This document shows, piece by piece, positions 60,972 through 64,000 of a stretch of DNA of 64,000 nucleotides. Origin of the DNA: Lepeophtheirus salmonis (taxonomy: Eukaryota; Arthropoda; Copepoda; Siphonostomatoida; Caligidae); the NCBI RefSeq assembly GCF_016086655.4, contig NC_052136.2:53994492-54058491 (forward strand), read 5' to 3'. The first letter of the stretch is position 1. Each line of letters starts with the position of its first letter. Position numbers and translations under genes: made by a program. The notes below the pieces were generated by a model that was given only the letters and a program-made list of their open reading frames with translations, was not told the origin of the DNA and made no database searches.

Positions 60972-61355
60972 ACCAGGTAGTCAAAACACTTACTAATTCA
61001 ATAATTAATGAGGGTTGACGGATTGAAATTAATTTATATTTTTAGATATATTAAAGTATAAGCAATTAGTTACAAAACAAGACAAAGCTATGCTCTCTGG
61101 CTTACGTACAAGTCGAGAAAATGACACTTGAACGTGATTGATAAAACTACCATTCACGCACTCACAGTAATTTGTGTGGGGGGAGGTCTCCGGTACCACC
61201 GTCTATGCCCTTACATCCCTGATGACAACCCCCTCGAGGGGAAGGCTTGCAATGTCTACCATCCAAACACCAAGGCCCTCAAAGCCACTGTCACCCCACA
61301 CTGTGACTCCATGACAGTGCGTGCTAGGCATTCCAGATTTTAATGGCCCACTCGT
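60972..61355 (+). mobile_element. Mariner family A copy 7, 384-bp deletion derivative
   Basis: Both ends are present (left accaggtagtcaaaacactt; right, inverted, ccagattttaatggcccact), with TA outside. The 5' untranslated region and first codons (ATGACACTTGAACGTG) are joined directly to the transposase tail: PYIPDDNPLEGKACNVYHPN then TKALKATVTPHCDSMT. The open frame 61128-61343 crosses the join. About 900 bp of the expected 1.3 kb are missing. MITE-like. Confidence 0.8.
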
Positions 61356-64000
61356 TAAATGAGCTATTTTTTTTAATTTAGAAAAAAACTGCGATTTTTC
61401 CCTTCCTCAATTAAATTATTAAAAAAAAATACAGTCCCATGTTTGGAAATATCATTAAATTTAATGGATCTTCCCCCTAAGAATTTAGATTCATATTTTT
61501 TCCCATTCAAACCTGGTCTTAAATCTACAGTGAGTAATATATTCGAAAAAATTGGAATCGAAAATTCTTTACATACCACTAAATAAATTTTCAAAAAAAC
61601 AAAATACAGTTTCGTGGTTAGCACGTCAAGTATTACTAGATTTTGTCATAAATTCTTGTTTAAATGTCTAATGTTTGAATTCTAGATAGATAATAGTACT
61701 GTCAAGTAAGTTATTGCAAACAATTAACTGTAGAATTAATTTTTACTGAAAAACGAGTAAATCCTTGAATAGAACCATTTACAGGCATACGAATAGATTT
61801 TGTATAGACTGTCCGAACTGGGTACGATTTTGCTTCGAAGGACAAATGCATCAAGGGCAGGAAGCTTATATTTAGTTGTAACATATTCATCTTGAACTTG
61901 TCAAATATATAGCTCGAAGGAAATTTTCCTAACACTCATAATAATGATTAATTGACGAAGCTTACCAAGAATTATTATCATTATTAATAATGGAAATACT
62001 TTTTAAAGTGCATCTATCTATCTAAAAGATCTAAGATTAAAAGAATATATAAATTACACGTTGTTTGTTGAAGAAGCTCCCTTTGATAAACAATGAACTA
62101 AATAAAAAATCACTTTATCATGTCGTTCTATTGGATCTTGCTACCTTTCTCCCAAAAAGAAAAAGAAAAAAAGGCCGAAAGTCATCTAGTAGTTACCCAA
62201 AGAAGTCAATCATACCAACTCTTTTTTATCATTTATGTACTACAGACTATCAATGTAATAATATACCCCTCCCCCAAGCCAAGTTCATGTTTACACACCT
62301 AATGAACTTTTTTTCCCTTCTCTTATAATAAGATTCCCAACAGTCATTAAATACATCAACATTCTTAGACGGCTCTTAGACTTTTTTTTTGTGCGTGAAC
62401 ATGCAATTTTATGAATTAGAATAAAAAAATAATTCATCCTTGTGAAAATATTACCGTTTGCACAAGGCCTGAACCTCTAATAAGCCTTGCCTCCCCTTGA
62501 ATTTATTTATCAAGTTTCTACGATCCATAAATTACTTTCATAGTTCCATGGATACTTTCATAACCTGTACTGCCTACTCTTAGTTTGTATAGCACATATA
62601 TAAGTGTATTAATGATGTATACATGTATCAGTAATGAGCTTTACTACATAACTTCCTCAATACTTAAGTACCTTGGTAGATATATGTTTCATAAATAATC
62701 TTGTTAACTTTATAACAATAACTCCTATAATGCGAAATGTATTCATTTAGTTCTTGATATACAACTATAAGAAGAGTTACGATAAGTGAATCTACATCAC
62801 TAGTGCATCTACTTAGTATCACAGAAAGATAATTAAATTTTTCAATGACCTATCTAATTCGGTTTGGCCTGGACCAACATTTTAATGAGTTGTTAATAAT
62901 GTCAATTTGAACAAAAATGATTTCAATGAAATCGTACAAAGTTTTAAATGACCTTATTTTGATGTGATACCGATAAGTTTATGATTGCCCACCGTCTTAT
63001 ATTGATGGAATAATAGTCAACAATTAATTTAATCCAAGGTGTGAGATCAACTCTTACCTCAAAGATTGGTCTAATGGAGTCAAGAAGGAATCTCTTAATA
63101 GCGGACCAAAAAATGGTTTTGAATTGAGTTTTAAAACTAATTTGTAATATATACATATTTTAATGAGTCTAATAATTCATAACAGAGTGATATTAAAGCT
63201 TTTACAACGTATTATACATATGTATATCAATTTAGTGTGTGGCTTCATAAGCTTATAAGTTTTACTTGAGCAACTATATTATAAAATGCTAATAATATTA
63301 TGTGAGATGGAATGAGGATTATATTTTTTTTGCTTATAAATGGAAAATTAACATCATACCCGCTCATATTATTATACATTATGACGTCATTCTTTGTTAA
63401 ACTAGGATACGAGAAAGAAATGTTCAGATTATTTTCTTCCTCAATTATTATTCAGACCACATCATTTTTGTACTGTCATTTGTATGTATATAGTTACGGA
63501 ATATGAATAAAAGTATTATTATATGAGTACAATACAAAAAAAAATCATCCTCCCCTATCTGTTTTATGTCTTAGCCTTTTCTATTTAGATATAAATTTGA
63601 ATACTTTTGTATTAACTTTTACAATTTTTATAGCTGTATCCTATTTATACATACTTTTGTATTATATCTTCTGGTTCATACTTAAAGAGAAATAAACATA
63701 TAAAAAAGGTAGTCTGTTTCCGACCCCAGCCTGGAAATTGCAGCACACGTAAATAAAAGCTAGTTGTATCTATCTAGCATTGGTTGGCTGTTACTCACCG
63801 AAAATTCAACGATTTGAAAAGTGGAGTAGTTATGTAATAAACGTTTAGTTAGTTGATGTGTTTTTGTGAAAATAGACAAAATTGGGTCTTGAGCTGTTTT
63901 TAAAAATTTGTGTTTGAAAGAGTAACCCTTAAATAGATTTTAAAGAATATTAAATATATAAAAGCTTGTTGTGTTAAAATTTGGCGTCTCTAAGTCAATT
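61356..64000. other. A+T-rich DNA with a few unassigned ORFs
   Basis: Two minus ORFs, 61373-61624 (LLTVDLRPGLNGKKYESKFL) and 61711-61935 (SYPVRTVYTKSIRMPVNGSI), have varied residue content but no family I know. At about 63059-63145 the minus strand has an open piece (TQFKTIFWSAIKRFLLDSI) ending at a strong donor-like gaggtaaga, after a possible acceptor caaattag; a small exon is possible, but other frames are open too. The plus ORFs at 62065-62328 lie in a low-complexity AAAAAGAAAAAG region. Confidence 0.35.

Noticed and set aside
1..64000. CRISPR arrays, operons, ribosome binding sites, rRNA or tRNA genes
   Set aside because: The window is clearly eukaryotic non-coding DNA; I saw no regularly spaced repeats, no tRNA-like cloverleaf with a TTCGA box that I could support, and no rRNA sequence.

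Overview
This window is A+T-rich animal DNA, almost entirely non-coding and crowded with decayed transposons. There are no operons, no dense genes and no prokaryotic signals. The many degenerate mariner-type transposases, a pogo/Tigger-like transposase, a Ty3/Gypsy scrap, Helitron-like ends and one well-formed spliced exon of a neurotransmitter-receptor type point to an arthropod. The style of the mariner copies recalls parasitic copepods such as the salmon louse; that species guess is an inference from memory.

Layout. 0.2-1.0 kb: internally deleted mariner (family A, minus strand). 4.4-4.7 kb: mariner helix-turn-helix remnant. 7.6-8.0 kb: short repeats including a Helitron-like fragment. 9.2-9.7 kb, 11.2-12.3 kb and 14.36-15.61 kb: three further mariner copies; the last keeps both ends, TA flanks and almost all of a DD37D (maT-type) transposase broken by two TAG codons and a frameshift. 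18.5-20.0 kb: pogo/Tigger-like pseudogene. 20.37-21.05 kb: unresolved region that may hold spliced exons. 23.4-24.3 kb and 28.4-28.8 kb: more family A copies, with a hairpin (25.4 kb) and a long inverted repeat (27.2-28.0 kb) between them. 29.7-31.6 kb: dispersed repeats and a mariner fragment enclosed by inverted arms. 35.5-36.5 kb: second DD37D element.

The most interesting unit is 37.13-41.01 kb. About 590 bp of sequence is repeated in inverted orientation at both ends. Between the arms is a broken gene for a cysteine-containing protein with conserved FIDS, VDLK and GYTKYPCFLC motifs, a family I remember as an uncharacterised multicopy protein in several invertebrates. I suggest it is a little-described DNA transposon whose protein could have an RNase H-like fold.

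43.2-45.8 kb is a patchwork of mariner pieces, a dispersed repeat and a possible complete non-autonomous Helitron-like element. 47.3-49.3 kb holds another Helitron-like end and an A/T minisatellite with C- and G-rich borders. 50.29-50.51 kb is the one convincing host exon (minus strand), resembling the amino-terminal domain of an NMDA-type ionotropic glutamate receptor. 54.7-55.2 kb has a retrotransposon remnant, 56.6-57.5 kb a chimera of mariner pieces, and 60.97-61.36 kb a 384-bp family A deletion derivative. The rest is A+T-rich DNA in which I recognise nothing. Apart from the probable receptor exon, the coding material is mobile-element debris, so there is no shared pathway to describe.
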